Origin: an uncultured Bacillota bacterium
GTDB lineage: Bacteria; Bacillota; Clostridia; Peptostreptococcales; Anaerovoracaceae
Direction of reading: 5' to 3'
Assembly (NCBI GenBank): GCA_946629205.1
Contig: CAMOXP010000033.1
Coordinates: forward strand, 1 to 10,385
Length of the DNA: 10,385 nucleotides
The position numbers and the translations under genes were made by a program. Positions 1-5,461 of this stretch are shown in pieces. The number at the start of each line of letters is the position of its first letter. Position 1 is the first letter of the stretch. Under the pieces are notes generated by a model, which made no database searches, had not been told where the DNA came from, and worked only from the letters and a program-made list of their open reading frames with translations.

Positions 1-73
1 CCTCTCCTGCTGTCTTTGTGCTATACTTTTCATATACGGTTCGATAATACCATACCGCCGCGCGCCCTTTCAA
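1..73 (-). promoter_or_regulatory. Probable leftward promoter and ribosome binding site of a gene beyond the left edge
   Basis: On the minus strand there is a TTGAAA box at 68-73, an 18-base spacer, and a TATTAT box at 44-49. A purine-rich AGGAGAGG lies at 1-8. This is the order expected for a sigma-A promoter, a leader of about 35 bases and a Shine-Dalgarno site, with the start codon just outside the window. The promoter would be divergent from that of rpmF. The gene it serves cannot be seen. Confidence 0.4.
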
Positions 74-115
74 GAGAACACAGTATGAACTTCTATGACT
101 TCATGCAAAAACATG

Positions 116-145
116 TTGACAAACACTTGCGTCCGCGTGTATACT
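116..145 (+). promoter_or_regulatory. Probable sigma-A promoter of rpmF
   Basis: A perfect TTGACA box (116-121) is followed after 18 bases by TATACT (140-145). Transcription would start near 152, giving a leader of about 110 bases before the rpmF start codon. The upstream ORF-like stretches in this region have no ribosome binding site and overlap the promoter, so I treat 1-263 as non-coding. Confidence 0.65.
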
Positions 146-207
146 CTCAATGTTGCGACATACGGGTCTTCGTGTGTCATCAATAACAAATCAACAGGAA
201 ATTCAGT

Positions 208-225
208 CGCCGATGCCATTCGGCG
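208..225 (+). other. Small hairpin in the rpmF leader
   Basis: CGCCGA (208-213) and TCGGCG (220-225) form a perfect six-base-pair stem with a six-base loop, about 25 bases upstream of the rpmF Shine-Dalgarno site. Ribosomal-protein leaders often carry structures used for feedback control, but nothing here matches a leader family I can name, and a stem this short can arise by chance. Confidence 0.25.
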
Positions 226-263
226 GAGGCGTGCTTATAATCAGGCACGAAGGAGGTGTAAAC

Positions 264-443
264 ATGGCAGTACCTAAGAGAAGAACTTCAAAAGCAGTTA
301 CGCATCAGAGAAAGGCAGCTAACATGAAGAAGAAGGCTCCTGGCATTTCGATCTGTCCGCAGTGCCACGAACCAAAGCTTCCGCACAGAGTTTGCCCGAA
401 CTGCAACTACTATGATGGTAAGGACATCATGGGCGAAGCATAA
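264..443 (+). CDS. rpmF: Large ribosomal subunit protein bL32
   Basis: The 59-residue product is a structural protein of the 50S subunit. It begins MAVPKRRTSK, the classic L32 start, followed by a basic segment for rRNA binding (residues 1-27). A zinc ribbon follows, with two CxxC pairs (CPQC and CPNC) spaced nine residues apart, so this is the zinc-binding form. The start is fixed by AGGAGG at 251-256, seven bases upstream of the ATG; an in-frame ATG at 150 would add unrelated residues and is rejected. The gene is transcribed alone from its own promoter and ends in a strong terminator. In many Bacillota rpmF follows yceD (DUF177) and precedes plsX on the ackA strand; here it stands alone, convergent with asd. 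Identification is very secure. Confidence 0.97.
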   Translation: MAVPKRRTSKAVTHQRKAANMKKKAPGISICPQCHEPKLPHRVCPNCNYYDGKDIMGEA

Positions 444-454
444 AACAGCTTACT

Positions 455-483
455 AAAAAGAGCACCGCAGGGTGCTCTTTTTT
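455..483. terminator. Bidirectional rho-independent terminator between rpmF and asd
   Basis: AGAGCACC (459-466) and GGTGCTCT (471-478) form an eight-base-pair GC-rich stem around a four-base loop. The stem is flanked by an A-run on the left and a T-run on the right, so it ends transcripts from rpmF (plus) and also from asd (minus). Confidence 0.9.
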
Positions 484-490
484 ATGTCTT

Positions 491-532
491 GATTGGAAAT
501 GTGTCAAAAGAACCGTCCCTTTGACACATTTT
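491..532. repeat. Short palindromic repeat, copy 1, at the asd 3' end
   Basis: A perfect 12-base inverted repeat, AAATGTGTCAAA (497-508) and TTTGACACATTT (520-531), encloses an 11-base loop that reads GGGACGGTTCT on the minus strand. It lies six bases beyond the asd stop codon. GATTGG flanks it at 491-496. A second palindrome with the same TGTGTCA / TGACACA arms and the same GATTGG flank lies at 4256-4291. From memory, palindromes with TGTCA arms and a GGGACGGTTCT core are scattered through many Bacillota genomes as small non-coding repeats, possibly moved by Y1-type (REP-associated) transposases. No such transposase is in this window. Confidence 0.75.
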
Positions 533-537
533 GCTGT

Positions 538-1545
538 TTAGTCCGGCAGCTGCTCGAGGAGTTTCTCGGCGATCTGAACGGCGTTGGTGGCTGCGCCCTT
601 GCGGATATTGTCTGCAACGACCCAGATGTTGATGCCGTTTTCAACGGAGTAGTCTCTTCTGATTCTGCCGACGTAAACTTCATCTGTTCCTGCGGCGTCG
701 AGGGCCAGAGGATAGACGTTGTTCTCCACATCATCCTGAACGATCAGTCCCGGGAAGTTTCTGAAACACTCTACAACGTCTTCGAGTTCAAACGGCTTTT
801 CCAGTTCGATGTTGATGGACTCGCTGTGAGAATCGAATACCGGAACGCGGACCGTGGTTGCTGTGACCTTGATATCGTCATCGTGCAGGATCTTGTGCGT
901 CTCGTTGATCATTTTCATTTCTTCCTTGGTGTATCCGTTTTCCGTGAACACATCGATGTGCGGCAGGCAGTTTCCTGCGATCGGATGCGCATATGCCTGC
1001 AGTTCTTCATCATTCCCTGCAAGCCCGTTCTTCAGGTCGTTGATGCCTTTGACGCCGGAGCCGGATACGGCCTGATAGGTCGAGTAAACGACTCTCTTGA
1101 TGCCGTACTTGTCCTGCAGCGGTTTCAGAGCGACCATGGCCTGGATCGTGGAGCAGTTCGGGTTGGCGATGATGCCTTTGTTCCATGCGATGTCTTCCGG
1201 ATTGACTTCCGGCACGACGAGAGGAACGTCATCATACATTCTCCACTGGCTGCTGTTGTCGACAACAGTCACGCCGTGTTCTGCTGCGATCGGCGCGAAT
1301 TTGGCACTTGTGCTGCCGCCTGCTGAGAACAGCGCGATATCGATCGGTTTATCAAATGAATGTTCGGTCAGTTCTTCAACGGTGTATTCCTTGCCCTTGA
1401 ATGTGAGTGTCTTGCCGGCTGATTTGGCAGACGCCATCAAATAGATGTTCTCAAATGGAAAATCTCTTTCTTCAAGCACTTTCAGAAACGTCGATCCAAC
1501 GACGCCCGTTGCTCCTACTACTGCGATGTTTGGTTTTCTTTTCAT
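538..1545 (-). CDS. asd: Aspartate-semialdehyde dehydrogenase
   Basis: This 335-residue cytoplasmic enzyme reduces L-aspartyl-4-phosphate with NADPH to aspartate semialdehyde, the branch point to lysine/diaminopimelate, threonine and methionine. The N-terminal dinucleotide-binding loop is GATGVVG (residues 11-17). The catalytic cysteine is Cys131 in NPNCST. Gln158 in the TYQAVSGSG segment and His240 in RVPVFDSHSE are the expected substrate-site and general-base residues. The length is normal for the family. The start ATG has AGGAGG at 1555-1560, nine bases upstream. The gene has its own consensus promoter and a leader of only about 30 bases, so no lysine riboswitch fits there. It ends against the palindromic repeat and the shared terminator. 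No aspartokinase or dapA is adjacent, so it appears to be transcribed alone. Confidence 0.97.
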   Translation of the reverse strand: MKRKPNIAVVGATGVVGSTFLKVLEERDFPFENIYLMASAKSAGKTLTFKGKEYTVEELTEHSFDKPIDIALFSAGGSTSAKFAPIAAEHGVTVVDNSSQWRMYDDVPLVVPEVNPEDIAWNKGIIANPNCSTIQAMVALKPLQDKYGIKRVVYSTYQAVSGSGVKGINDLKNGLAGNDEELQAYAHPIAGNCLPHIDVFTENGYTKEEMKMINETHKILHDDDIKVTATTVRVPVFDSHSESINIELEKPFELEDVVECFRNFPGLIVQDDVENNVYPLALDAAGTDEVYVGRIRRDYSVENGINIWVVADNIRKGAATNAVQIAEKLLEQLPD

Positions 1546-1583
1546 TTCTACTGACCTCCTGTGAAAATAAATATACGCTATGG

Positions 1584-1612
1584 ATTATACAACCAGAGTC
1601 CTGCGATGTCAA
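1584..1612 (-). promoter_or_regulatory. Consensus sigma-A promoter of asd
   Basis: On the minus strand TTGACA (1607-1612) and TATAAT (1584-1589) are both perfect consensus boxes, separated by the optimal 17 bases. Transcription would start near 1577, about 32 bases before the asd ATG. This predicts strong, largely unregulated expression of asd apart from ackA. Confidence 0.88.
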
Positions 1613-1621
1613 AGGCATTAT

Positions 1622-1667
1622 AAACGCCGGACCCGTGGCCCGAAAGGCTTTGGCATCCGGCGTTTTT
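1622..1667. terminator. Terminator hairpin between ackA and asd
   Basis: AAACGCCGGA (1622-1631) pairs with TCCGGCGTTT (1656-1665) in a ten-base-pair stem. The 24-base loop can form a smaller GCC/GGC stem. The hairpin lies 35 bases beyond the ackA stop and just upstream of the asd promoter, so it probably ends the ackA message. The T-run is better on the plus strand (five T) than on the minus strand (TTTATAAT), so termination of ackA may be partial. Confidence 0.7.
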
Positions 1668-1700
1668 CATGCTTGAATAAGATCTGCAGAATGTAATCCG

Positions 1701-2906
1701 TTATTTAAGTGTTCCTTCTACGATGCCGAGGGTGTCCCTGGCGATCATCAGTTCCTCGTTTGTCGGGATGAGGATCAGCTTGACACGGGAATCCTCTCTT
1801 GAAATGATGGTTTCCTTACCTCTGACTCTGTTCTTGACAACGTCCAGCTTGATGCCCAGGTTGCCCAGGTCGTTGCAGATGATGTCTCTCATGCCGATAT
1901 CATTTTCGCCGACGCCCGCTGTGAATACGATGGCGTCGCATCCGTTCATCTCAGCGATGTAAGCGCCGATGTAGAATCTTACTTTGTGAGCGAAGACCTT
2001 CAGTGCCAGCAGAGCTCTCTCGTTTCCTTCCTCAGCTGCAGCTTCCAGATCTCTGAAGTCGCTGGATACGCCGGAGATGCCCAGTACGCCTGACTTCTTG
2101 TTCAGGATCTCGTTGGCAACGCCCTGGTCCAGATGCTCGCACTCTCTCATGTAGGTTACGATCGCCGGGTCGATATCGCCGGATCTTGTTCCCATGACGA
2201 GTCCTTCCAGCGGTGTGAAGCCCATGGATGTGTCGATGCACTTGCCTCTCTTGATGGCGGATACGGATGCGCCGTTGCCCAGGTGGCAGGTGATCAGCTT
2301 CAGGTCATCCAGATTGACGTTCAGGATGTCAGCAGCTCTCTCAGCAACATATTTGTGGGATGTTCCGTGGAATCCGTATCTTCTGATGCCGTGCTTTGTA
2401 TAGAACTCATACGGAATCGCGTATATATAGGATTCAGGAGGCATGGTCTGGTGGAACGCGGTATCGAATACGCCGACCATCGGAGTATCCGGCATCAGCT
2501 CCTGGCAGGCTGCGATACCAAGAAGGTTTGGCGGGTTATGCAGCGGAGCCAGCGGTGTGCACTCTTCCAGTGCCTTGATGACTTCGTCTGTGATGAGAAC
2601 GGATTTCGCGAACTTCTCGCCTGCATGTACGACTCTGTGGCCGACTGCGCCGATTTCTTTCATGTCTTTGACGACGCCGTGCTCCGGATCCTGGATCGCA
2701 TCGAGTACGTGTCCGATCGCGTCTTTGTGGTTTTCCATCGGAACTTCCAGCTTGAACTTATCCATTCCCGTCTTCTCGTGAGTGATCACGGAACCGTCCA
2801 TGCCGATTCTCTCAACGAGACCCTTGCATTCCAATGTTTCATTCTGCATGTCAAGTACCTGATACTTCAGTGATGAGCTTCCGCAGTTGATAACTAATAC
2901 TTTCAT
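1701..2906 (-). CDS. ackA: Acetate kinase
   Basis: This 401-residue ASKHA-fold enzyme interconverts acetyl phosphate + ADP and acetate + ATP, the ATP-yielding last step of acetate fermentation. It starts MKVLVINCGSSSLK, the family signature. The residues established as important in the Methanosarcina enzyme all sit at the same numbers here: Asn7, Arg91, Asp148 (FDTAFH), His180 (GFHGTSH), Arg241 (GTRSGDIDP) and Glu384 (PTNEE). The start is fixed by the N-terminal signature and AGGAGG at 2916-2921; a longer open frame to 3035 runs through the promoter and terminator and is rejected. The gene has its own extended -10 promoter directly after the tmcAL terminator. No pta (phosphotransacetylase) is adjacent. 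It neighbours tmcAL, whose enzyme consumes acetate. Confidence 0.98.
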   Translation of the reverse strand: MKVLVINCGSSSLKYQVLDMQNETLECKGLVERIGMDGSVITHEKTGMDKFKLEVPMENHKDAIGHVLDAIQDPEHGVVKDMKEIGAVGHRVVHAGEKFAKSVLITDEVIKALEECTPLAPLHNPPNLLGIAACQELMPDTPMVGVFDTAFHQTMPPESYIYAIPYEFYTKHGIRRYGFHGTSHKYVAERAADILNVNLDDLKLITCHLGNGASVSAIKRGKCIDTSMGFTPLEGLVMGTRSGDIDPAIVTYMRECEHLDQGVANEILNKKSGVLGISGVSSDFRDLEAAAEEGNERALLALKVFAHKVRFYIGAYIAEMNGCDAIVFTAGVGENDIGMRDIICNDLGNLGIKLDVVKNRVRGKETIISREDSRVKLILIPTNEELMIARDTLGIVEGTLK

Positions 2907-2948
2907 TATGGGTTTCCTCCTGTAATCGTTATTATGACTATCTCCTTG

Positions 2949-2971
2949 ATGCATGCGCACATGCACACATG
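2949..2971. other. Alternating purine-pyrimidine tract at the ackA transcription start
   Basis: All 23 bases from 2949 to 2971 alternate strictly between purine and pyrimidine, mostly as CA/TG and CG steps. Within the tract TGCATG (2950-2955) and CATGCA (2960-2965) form a six-base-pair inverted repeat with a CGCA loop. The tract begins two bases downstream of the ackA -10 box and covers the predicted transcription start near 2967. It could adopt Z-DNA under negative supercoiling, form a 5' hairpin in the message, or act as an operator. These roles are inferences. Confidence 0.5.
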
Positions 2972-2973
2972 AT

Positions 2974-2982
2974 ATTATAACA
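2974..2982 (-). promoter_or_regulatory. Extended -10 promoter of ackA
   Basis: The minus strand reads TGTTATAAT, a perfect TATAAT (2974-2979) with the TGn extension that compensates for a weak -35. No good -35 box exists: the nearest candidate, TTGCGC, is 19 bases away and falls inside the upstream terminator hairpin. The leader before the ackA ATG would be about 60 bases. Confidence 0.75.
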
Positions 2983-2983
2983 T

Positions 2984-3031
2984 AAAAAGCCCTATGCTGC
3001 GCAACTTTTGTCCGCAATATAGGGCATTTTT
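2984..3031 (-). terminator. Rho-independent terminator of tmcAL
   Basis: On the minus strand GCCCTAT (3019-3025) pairs with ATAGGGC (2989-2995), with further partial TGCG/CGCA pairing inside the loop, followed by TTTTTA. It begins 12 bases after the tmcAL stop codon. The T-run ends one base before the extended -10 element of ackA, so the terminator and the ackA promoter are fused back to back. Confidence 0.85.
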
Positions 3032-3043
3032 GCATTACTGCAT

Positions 3044-4243
3044 TTATTTTTCGATATAGGGCTGCCTCACCCGGTCAGAAGCACTGTAAAGGTCCTTGCC
3101 GCAGAGGAGATGATACAGGTCGACAGTTCTCTCATCCAGGCGGAGACATTCTGCCGTCTCCGGATCCAGATTTCCTTCTTCCTTGTTGATGTTCGTAATG
3201 ATCCTGAAGCCGTCATTCCCAAGCTGTCGCATGTACGCCCGGCCTCGTTTGCCTGCCGCCAGCAGCTTTCCCGCCGCCGGTATCCGCGCTGTGAGCCGGT
3301 CGATTTCCTCCCAGCTCGCGCCGGCCAGAATATGGGTGAGCGCCCGCCGCACCGTAGCGCCGGTGTAACGTCTGGATGTAAGGGATGAAATCAGTTCGTT
3401 CAGATCAGACGCTCTCCTCGTCTCCCGGATGATAGCGTGCTCCATGCCTTCCCCGACACCGTACATGCTCCGGATCTCCTCCGGACCACTTCGGAGCACG
3501 ATCCCTTTCAGCATTTGCAGATACTGCTCTTCCATACGTTTCAAGTCTTCAAAATCAGGACTGCCGGAAATGAACCTGCTTACGTCAGACCCGTCCCGGA
3601 TCATCCTGCGCAGCGCCCCTGCACCGGCAAAGCTCGTTTCATCAGATGCCTCTTCGTATCCGCTGCCGCGGCGTTTCACCGGAATATCCTTCAGCTCAGT
3701 GCCTTTCTCCCGCAGCGTCAGGACCCGCTTCAGATACTCCGCAGCCAGAATGTTGTTCGGATCATGCAAAAGCAGCGCGGCTTCTTCTCCGCAAGACTGT
3801 GCGACAGCAAGCTCGTATGCCTTTGCACTGGAGCGCCCATCTTTCATAAGCGAAGCTCTGGCTGCTTCGATAGCCCCGGCTCCGGTGAAAAGCGCCTCGG
3901 CAAGTGTACGCAAAAGCGCAGGATCCTCCGCTTCGCACCCAAAGGAGATGCTGTCTGCCCCCAGCGCAGCGAGCATATCCACAGCGCCTGCTGCGAACAC
4001 CGAAGCCTTGCTGCACGCAAAAGCAAACGGAAGCTCGATGACAAGATCGACAGCGCCGCTCTTCACAGCGGCCCGGGCGCGCTCCCATTTCCCGCATACG
4101 GCAGGCTCCCCTCTCTGCGAGAAATCGCCGCTCATGACAGCAATCACGCAGTCCGCGCCGGACAACTGCCTGGCTGTTTCTGCTTGATAAACATGCCCGT
4201 TGTGGAACGGATTGTATTCTGCTGTGATTCCTACTGCCTTCAT
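3044..4243 (-). CDS. tmcAL: tRNA(Met) cytidine acetate ligase (TmcAL/YlbM family)
   Basis: In Bacillus subtilis this family makes N4-acetylcytidine at position 34 of elongator tRNA-Met from acetate and ATP through acetyl-adenylate. The 399-residue product opens with MKAVGITAEYNPFHNGH, the nucleotidyltransferase HxGH-type motif (residues 11-17). It also shows MSGDFSQRGEPA (37-48), LPFAFACSKASVFAAGAV (71-88), DPNNILAAEYLKRV (161-174) and RRYTGATVRRALTHIL (291-306), all landmarks of the family at normal length. The segment that usually reads close to SATAIR is FAGAGALR here (205-212), without the hydroxyl residues. The start is set by the motif, but I see no Shine-Dalgarno site: a T-rich stretch and a palindromic repeat sit directly upstream. 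The gene precedes ackA with its own terminator between. Confidence 0.93.
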   Translation of the reverse strand: MKAVGITAEYNPFHNGHVYQAETARQLSGADCVIAVMSGDFSQRGEPAVCGKWERARAAVKSGAVDLVIELPFAFACSKASVFAAGAVDMLAALGADSISFGCEAEDPALLRTLAEALFTGAGAIEAARASLMKDGRSSAKAYELAVAQSCGEEAALLLHDPNNILAAEYLKRVLTLREKGTELKDIPVKRRGSGYEEASDETSFAGAGALRRMIRDGSDVSRFISGSPDFEDLKRMEEQYLQMLKGIVLRSGPEEIRSMYGVGEGMEHAIIRETRRASDLNELISSLTSRRYTGATVRRALTHILAGASWEEIDRLTARIPAAGKLLAAGKRGRAYMRQLGNDGFRIITNINKEEGNLDPETAECLRLDERTVDLYHLLCGKDLYSASDRVRQPYIEK

Positions 4244-4255
4244 AATACAAAAACA

Positions 4256-4291
4256 AATGTGTCAGAGTTTTGCCCCTGACACATTCCAATC
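4256..4291. repeat. Short palindromic repeat, copy 2, upstream of tmcAL
   Basis: AATGTGTCAG (4256-4265) and CTGACACATT (4276-4285) form a perfect ten-base inverted repeat around a ten-base loop. On the minus strand the loop side reads GGGGCAAAACTC, and the arm is preceded by GATTGG (complement of 4286-4291), the same flank as copy 1. On the minus strand the stem is followed by TTTGTTTTTG, so the copy resembles a weak terminator 12 bases before the tmcAL start codon. Confidence 0.75.
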
Positions 4292-4303
4292 ATTTCCGTT
4301 TTG

Positions 4304-4909
4304 TTACTCCTCATCTTCACCCTGCGGTTCCATTGGCTCCATGTCCATATCGGGGAGCGGCTTCTGGGAATACTCAGGCTGGCTTTCTGCACTGATCTGC
4401 GCCTTGTACGCCATCTCCTGAAGTTCTCCTCTATTGGCTGCAAGTGCCGTATTGATTTCCTCGAATGCCTTCTCGATGCTGCTGAACATCTCACCGAAGT
4501 AAATGGAGTTCAGATGCTCCATCTTGCCCTGGAAGTTGTAGAGGATCCCGTCGAGATACTCGTAGGTGCTGACCTTGAGCTGCTTGGCTGTTTCTTCGGT
4601 GACGCTTATCAGTTCGTCTGCCCTCATCTTTGACTTGACGGTGATGTCGTTGTTTTCGACCAGAGCATCTGCCTGCTTCTTAGCGTCCTCGATTACTGAC
4701 TCGTACTGGTTCTTAGCCTCCGCGATGATCCTCTCGCGCTCGTTCTTGATCCACTGCGCCTGCTGGATCTCATCAGGAAGTTCTGATCTGATTTCCCGTA
4801 CGATCTCAAGAAGCTCTTCCGAGTCGATCATGATCTTACCTGTCAGCGGGAACCCTGCCGCTGTATCCACTATTTCTTCGATTTCTTCCAGTAATTCTAA
4901 AACTCTCAT
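4304..4909 (-). CDS. Conserved coiled-coil protein of unknown function, downstream of coaD
   Basis: I do not know the function of this 201-residue acidic protein. It has no signal peptide, membrane segment or cysteine. A hydrophobic N-terminal helix (1-18) is followed by a PLTGKIMIDSEELLEIV stretch (21-37), then a long charged helical region rich in heptad-like Glu, Lys, Ala and Ile (about 40-115), a second helical part (115-165), and a disordered-looking tail rich in Pro, Met and Glu (175-201). Clostridial relatives at this locus are, as I recall, often labelled ATPase or V-type ATPase subunit, but no Walker motif is visible. A cytoplasmic scaffold loosely like DivIVA or the ATP-synthase b stalk is possible. 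AGGAGG at 4916-4921 fixes the start; coaD ends 23 bases upstream, so the two are probably cotranscribed. Confidence 0.85.
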   Translation of the reverse strand: MRVLELLEEIEEIVDTAAGFPLTGKIMIDSEELLEIVREIRSELPDEIQQAQWIKNERERIIAEAKNQYESVIEDAKKQADALVENNDITVKSKMRADELISVTEETAKQLKVSTYEYLDGILYNFQGKMEHLNSIYFGEMFSSIEKAFEEINTALAANRGELQEMAYKAQISAESQPEYSQKPLPDMDMEPMEPQGEDEE

Positions 4910-4932
4910 TCTCGTCCTCCTGACAAAAAGTT

Positions 4933-5406
4933 TTATTTGATCATTCTTTTAAGTATTTCATCCGGCACGAGTCCGTTGATGTCTCCCCCAAGTGTGAACA
5001 CTTCCTTGACAACGCTGGAACTGATATATGAGTACTTGGGGTCTGTCATCAGAAACACGGTCTCAACGGAATCGTTGAACAGCCTGTCGTTCATGTGCGC
5101 CATCTGGATCTCATAATCAAAATCCGTCGTCGACCGGAGTCCTCTGACGACCACATTGAAGCCGTTGCTGTTGACATAATCGGCCAGAAGTCCGGAAAAA
5201 TGATCTACGCTGACATTATCGAAGTCTTTCAGTGTCTCCCTGAGCATGTCTTCCCTCTCCTCGAGAGTAAACATGGACTTCTTGGACGGGTTGCCGATGA
5301 CGCCGATTACCAGTTCGTCATACAGCTTTGCAGCCCTTGAGATGATGTCCATGTGCCCCATGGTCGGCGGATCGAAAGAACCTGAATATAACGCCTTTGT
5401 TTTCAT
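4933..5406 (-). CDS. coaD: Phosphopantetheine adenylyltransferase
   Basis: CoaD transfers AMP from ATP to 4'-phosphopantetheine, giving dephospho-CoA, the penultimate step of coenzyme A synthesis. The 157-residue cytoplasmic protein has the family's normal length. The first nucleotide-binding motif is SGSFDPPTMGH, with Thr15 and His18 at the same numbers as in E. coli CoaD. VVRGLRSTTDFDYE (residues 86-99) carries Arg88 and Arg91, and ISSSVVKE (128-135) is the second signature. The start MKTKALYSGSFD has GGGAGG six bases upstream; an in-frame ATG 12 codons earlier lacks support and is rejected. The gene lies 55 bases after rsmD, with a possible internal promoter in the gap, and 23 bases before the coiled-coil gene. 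Confidence 0.97.
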   Translation of the reverse strand: MKTKALYSGSFDPPTMGHMDIISRAAKLYDELVIGVIGNPSKKSMFTLEEREDMLRETLKDFDNVSVDHFSGLLADYVNSNGFNVVVRGLRSTTDFDYEIQMAHMNDRLFNDSVETVFLMTDPKYSYISSSVVKEVFTLGGDINGLVPDEILKRMIK

Positions 5407-5432
5407 AGAAATCCTCCCGCAACTTCTAGAAA

Positions 5433-5461
5433 ATTCTAACACAGTTTATTTTATAACGCAA
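5433..5461 (-). promoter_or_regulatory. Possible internal promoter before coaD
   Basis: In the AT-rich gap between rsmD and coaD the minus strand has TTGCGT (5456-5461), a 17-base spacer and TAGAAT (5433-5438), with a TGn extension before the -10. The leader would be about 20 bases, just enough for the coaD ribosome binding site. It would let coaD and the downstream genes be expressed apart from recG and rsmD. Confidence 0.45.

Noticed and set aside
95..277. A 60-codon open frame upstream of rpmF
   Set aside because: It begins upstream of the rpmF promoter's predicted start, overlaps the promoter and the rpmF start, and has no ribosome binding site.
497..531. The palindrome read as the asd terminator
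   Set aside because: The stem is AT-rich and no proper T-run follows on the minus strand; the GC-rich hairpin at 455-483 is a far better terminator, and the close relative at 4256-4285 argues for a repeat.
493..1326. A 277-codon plus-strand open frame opposite asd
   Set aside because: It is the antisense shadow of a well-conserved enzyme gene, has no ribosome binding site, and runs through the palindromic repeat.
1546..1583. A riboswitch (lysine) or T-box leader before asd
   Set aside because: The consensus promoter leaves a leader of only about 32 bases, too short for either element.
2133..2873. A 246-codon plus-strand open frame opposite ackA
   Set aside because: Antisense shadow of ackA; composition follows the codon pattern of the real gene and no start signals are seen.
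3429..4279. Overlapping plus-strand open frames (252 and 280 codons) opposite tmcAL
   Set aside because: Two long antisense frames arise from the GC-rich codon use of tmcAL; neither has a ribosome binding site or recognisable protein features.
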